From: Thiofilum sp039797965
GTDB lineage: Bacteria > Pseudomonadota > Gammaproteobacteria > Thiotrichales > Thiotrichaceae
Reading direction: 5' to 3'
Length of the DNA stretch: 6,543 nucleotides
NCBI GenBank assembly: GCA_039797965.1
Contig: JBDKGX010000134.1
Span: 1 to 6,543, forward strand
Of this stretch, positions 5,039 through 6,543 are shown piece after piece. The notes beneath the pieces are model-generated. The model saw nothing but the letters and a program-made list of their open reading frames with translations, was not told where the DNA came from and made no database searches. Positions within the stretch are counted from its first letter, which is position 1, and each line of letters starts with the position of its first letter. The translations under genes and the position numbers were made by a program.

Positions 5039-6333
5039 GTACTTTAGAGCAAACGGATTCTTTATTAAGTCGGGTTAATTTATTAAGAGAAATTGGCCCT
5101 TATATTCAACGGCATCGTAATAAAATATTTGTGATTGCCTTTGGTGGCGAAGTCGCTGAGCTATCTAGTTTTCGACGGCTTATTCAGGATATTGCTATCA
5201 TTGCGTCATTAGATGTGCGTATTGTATTAATTCATGGGACACGCCCACAAATAGATAGTCGTATTGTTGAAGATGGTGGTGAACCTGTTTTTCATAACGG
5301 TTTACGTATTACTGATAAAGAAGCTCTGTTAGCTGTAAAAGAAGCTTGTGGTTATTTACGAGTTAAAATAGAAAACTTATTAACAACCGCTTTAAATCAA
5401 CCGCAAGTTAATTACGCTGGGCTTGATGTTATTTCTGGTAACTTTTTAAGTGCTAAACCGATTGGGGTTCATGATGGTGTGGACTATAAATATACGGGGC
5501 AAGTACGCCGTGTCAATGTAGAAAGCATTAAAGAACAACTAAGTCATGAAAATGTAGTCCTGATTTCTCCGATTGGCTACTCCCCTAGTGGAGAAAGTTA
5601 TAATTTAGGTTATGAACAAACGGCTATTGCTACTGCCAGTGCACTTAAAGCAGACAAGCTTATCTTCATTACTCATGAACCTATTCCCATTCCTATTCCC
5701 AATGCCATGACTCGACAAGAAGCTGAGGCATTAGGGGATGATATGCCTTTATTAAAACTGATCGCTAAAGCAGTTAGCCAAGATATTGAACGAGTACATA
5801 TTATCGAAAGTGCCACTGATGGAGGCTTATTACTAGAGCTGTACACTCGTGATGGTGTGGGTAGTATGATTTCTAATGAGTCTATTGAGCGAATCCGTCC
5901 TGCGGTACTAGATGATATTAGTGGTATTTTAGAGTTAATTCGTCCATTAGAACAAGAAGGTATTTTAGTCCGTCGCTCACGTGAGCAATTAGAATTAGAA
6001 GTAAACAATTTTCACGTAGTAGAAGTTGATAAACAAATTGTAGGCTGTGCAGCTTTATATGAAACCGCTGACGAGGATACTAGTGAGTTAGCTTGTGTTG
6101 CGATTCATTCACAATATCGGGCAAATCACCGCGGAGATAGATTAGTGCATTATATGGAGGGATGTGCTATCAAATCAGGAAAGCAAAAACTATTAGTATT
6201 AACGACTCAAACTAGCGATTGGTTTAAAGAGCGTGGTTTTAATGAAAAGACCGTAGAAGATTTACCTGAAAATAAGAAACGACTTTACAATTATAAGCGT
6301 AATTCACGAGTACTTATCAAGTCGTTGAAATAA
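5035..6333 (+). CDS. argA: N-acetylglutamate synthase (amino-acid N-acetyltransferase)
   Basis: Catalyses acetyl-CoA + L-glutamate to N-acetylglutamate, the first step of arginine synthesis, in the cytoplasm; the family is usually feedback-inhibited by arginine. The 432 aa show the classical ArgA fusion. The amino-acid-kinase-like domain (about 21-275) has F-G-G-E (37-40), H-G-T-R-P-Q-I-D (67-74), S-G-N-F (134-137), G-V-D-Y (148-151) and G-E-S-Y-N-L (186-191). The GNAT domain (about 287-425) has I-L-E-L-I-R-P-L-E-Q-E-G-I-L-V-R-R-S-R-E (298-317), A-C-V-A-I-H (353-358) and Y-R-A-N-H-R-G-D (361-368) at the acetyl-CoA site, then W-F-K-E-R-G-F (396-402) and L-Y-N-Y-K-R (417-422). These follow E. 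coli ArgA closely. A kinase-domain loop is short and reads P-I-P-I-P-I-P-N (216-223). ATG 5035 overlaps the gmhA stop (ATGA) with no Shine-Dalgarno sequence, so translation is probably coupled. No separate promoter or ArgR box was recognised. Confidence 0.97.
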   Translation: MSTLEQTDSLLSRVNLLREIGPYIQRHRNKIFVIAFGGEVAELSSFRRLIQDIAIIASLDVRIVLIHGTRPQIDSRIVEDGGEPVFHNGLRITDKEALLAVKEACGYLRVKIENLLTTALNQPQVNYAGLDVISGNFLSAKPIGVHDGVDYKYTGQVRRVNVESIKEQLSHENVVLISPIGYSPSGESYNLGYEQTAIATASALKADKLIFITHEPIPIPIPNAMTRQEAEALGDDMPLLKLIAKAVSQDIERVHIIESATDGGLLLELYTRDGVGSMISNESIERIRPAVLDDISGILELIRPLEQEGILVRRSREQLELEVNNFHVVEVDKQIVGCAALYETADEDTSELACVAIHSQYRANHRGDRLVHYMEGCAIKSGKQKLLVLTTQTSDWFKERGFNEKTVEDLPENKKRLYNYKRNSRVLIKSLK

Positions 6334-6349
6334 TATTAATTATATCAGA

Positions 6350-6380
6350 AGAGTACTTTAATAATATTCATTAGAGTACT
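6350..6380 (+). repeat. Direct repeat AGAGTACT, two copies in the argA-rrn spacer
   Basis: AGAGTACT occurs at 6350-6357 and 6373-6380, with starts 23 nt apart, inside an AT-rich non-coding stretch. A third GAGTACT lies in the end of argA (6308-6314). The core AGTACT is a palindrome that is strongly over-represented throughout the window. Apart from these copies and the terminator, the spacer 6334-6475 holds nothing I recognise. TAATATTA-type palindromes in it look like ordinary AT-rich sequence. Confidence 0.6.
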
Positions 6381-6432
6381 GAAAATTGTCTAGAGATACG
6401 TTAGGAATAAACGATTAATATTTTAATTTCAC

Positions 6433-6467
6433 AAATAAAAAAGCCTCTTCTCATAAGAGAAGAGGCT
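6433..6467 (-). terminator. Intrinsic terminator of the rRNA operon
   Basis: On the minus strand, AGCCTCTTCTC, loop TTAT and GAGAAGAGGCT form a perfect 11-bp stem (arms 6457-6467 and 6442-6452). It is followed by a T tract broken once (T6, A, T3, down to 6433). It begins about 9 nt after the 5S rRNA 3' end, the expected place for an rrn terminator. Read on the plus strand the same hairpin is followed by AGAAATAC, with no U tract, so it should work poorly as an intrinsic terminator for argA. Confidence 0.93.
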
Positions 6468-6475
6468 AGAAATAC

Positions 6476-6543
6476 AGCTTGGCACTGACCTACTCTCACA
6501 TGGGGAAACCCCACACTACCATTGGCGATACTGCGTTTCACTT
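6476..6543 (-). rRNA. rrf: 5S ribosomal RNA, 3' part (cut by window edge)
   Basis: The minus strand matches the 3' half of gammaproteobacterial 5S rRNA. Recognisable blocks are AGTGAAACGC, then GATGGTAGTGTGGGG-like sequence (here CAATGGTAGTGTGGGG), the hairpin closing with CCCCATG, GAGAGTAGG, and the 3' helix strand CACTGCC-like (here CAGTGCCAAGC). About 68 nt are present, and roughly 50 nt at the 5' end lie beyond the window. The mature 3' end is placed near 6476 by the helix-forming GCCAAGCT; the exact base is uncertain by 1-3 nt. The intrinsic terminator follows directly. The rRNA operon therefore runs towards argA. Confidence 0.96.

Noticed and set aside
5975..5986. Perfect 12-bp palindrome GCTCACGTGAGC in argA
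   Set aside because: It encodes the conserved R-S-R-E segment of ArgA, so protein constraint plus chance is enough; no partner site or regulatory context is seen.
5673..6008. Minus-strand frame inside argA
   Set aside because: Antisense to conserved ArgA motifs; Ser/Ile-rich shadow composition.
1..6543. Mobile element, CRISPR array, tRNA, defence or toxin-antitoxin system
   Set aside because: No transposase or integrase, no regularly spaced repeats, no tRNA-like cloverleaf and no unrecognised gene of useful length was found; nearly all the DNA is covered by recognised core genes.

Overview
The window is an ordinary-looking chromosomal core region of a gammaproteobacterium. The main evidence is the block rsmI (divergent), lpoA, yraN and a SIS isomerase, which is the gammaproteobacterial rsmI-lpoA-yraN-diaA arrangement. 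A classical fused AAK-GNAT ArgA, a YaiL-type DUF2058 protein and a gammaproteobacterial-looking 5S rRNA agree with this. Base composition leans AT and codon use looks uniform across genes. I see no mobile element, CRISPR array or foreign island. A sulfur-oxidiser-type lineage such as Thiotrichales is possible, but that is a guess from general resemblance.

Layout from left to right: (1) bases 1-113, minus strand, hold the N-terminal part of inorganic pyrophosphatase (ppa), cut by the window edge. (2) Bases 114-249 are a divergent control region with candidate sigma70 -10 elements for ppa and adk. (3) adk (250-897) and a DUF2058/YaiL gene (907-1539) form a short plus-strand unit. (4) rsmI (1504-2358, minus) runs towards it, and the two genes overlap tail to tail by 36 bp inside a cluster of three inverted repeats. 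(5) Bases 2359-2449 are the divergent rsmI/lpoA control region. (6) lpoA, yraN, gmhA/diaA-like and argA (2450-6333, plus) form a tightly packed operon; each junction overlaps (26, 4 and 4 nt), implying translational coupling. (7) Bases 6334-6432 are an AT-rich spacer with two copies of AGAGTACT. (8) A strong intrinsic terminator (minus) and the 3' part of a 5S rRNA gene (minus) mark the end of an rRNA operon that converges on argA.

Functions: adk and ppa both serve nucleotide and pyrophosphate metabolism. rsmI modifies the 16S rRNA decoding site. LpoA activates the peptidoglycan synthase PBP1A, the SIS protein probably makes the heptose precursor of LPS (with a possible DnaA-initiator-like role), YraN is a nuclease-fold protein of unknown role, and ArgA starts arginine synthesis. 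Placing argA in an envelope operon without a visible promoter or ARG box of its own is the main contextual oddity.

The most unusual signal is not a gene. The palindrome AGTACT occurs 18 times in 6.5 kb, against about 1.6 expected for a random hexamer. It falls in all three codon frames, in genes on both strands and in non-coding DNA. I found no clear new defence, mobile or biosynthetic system.
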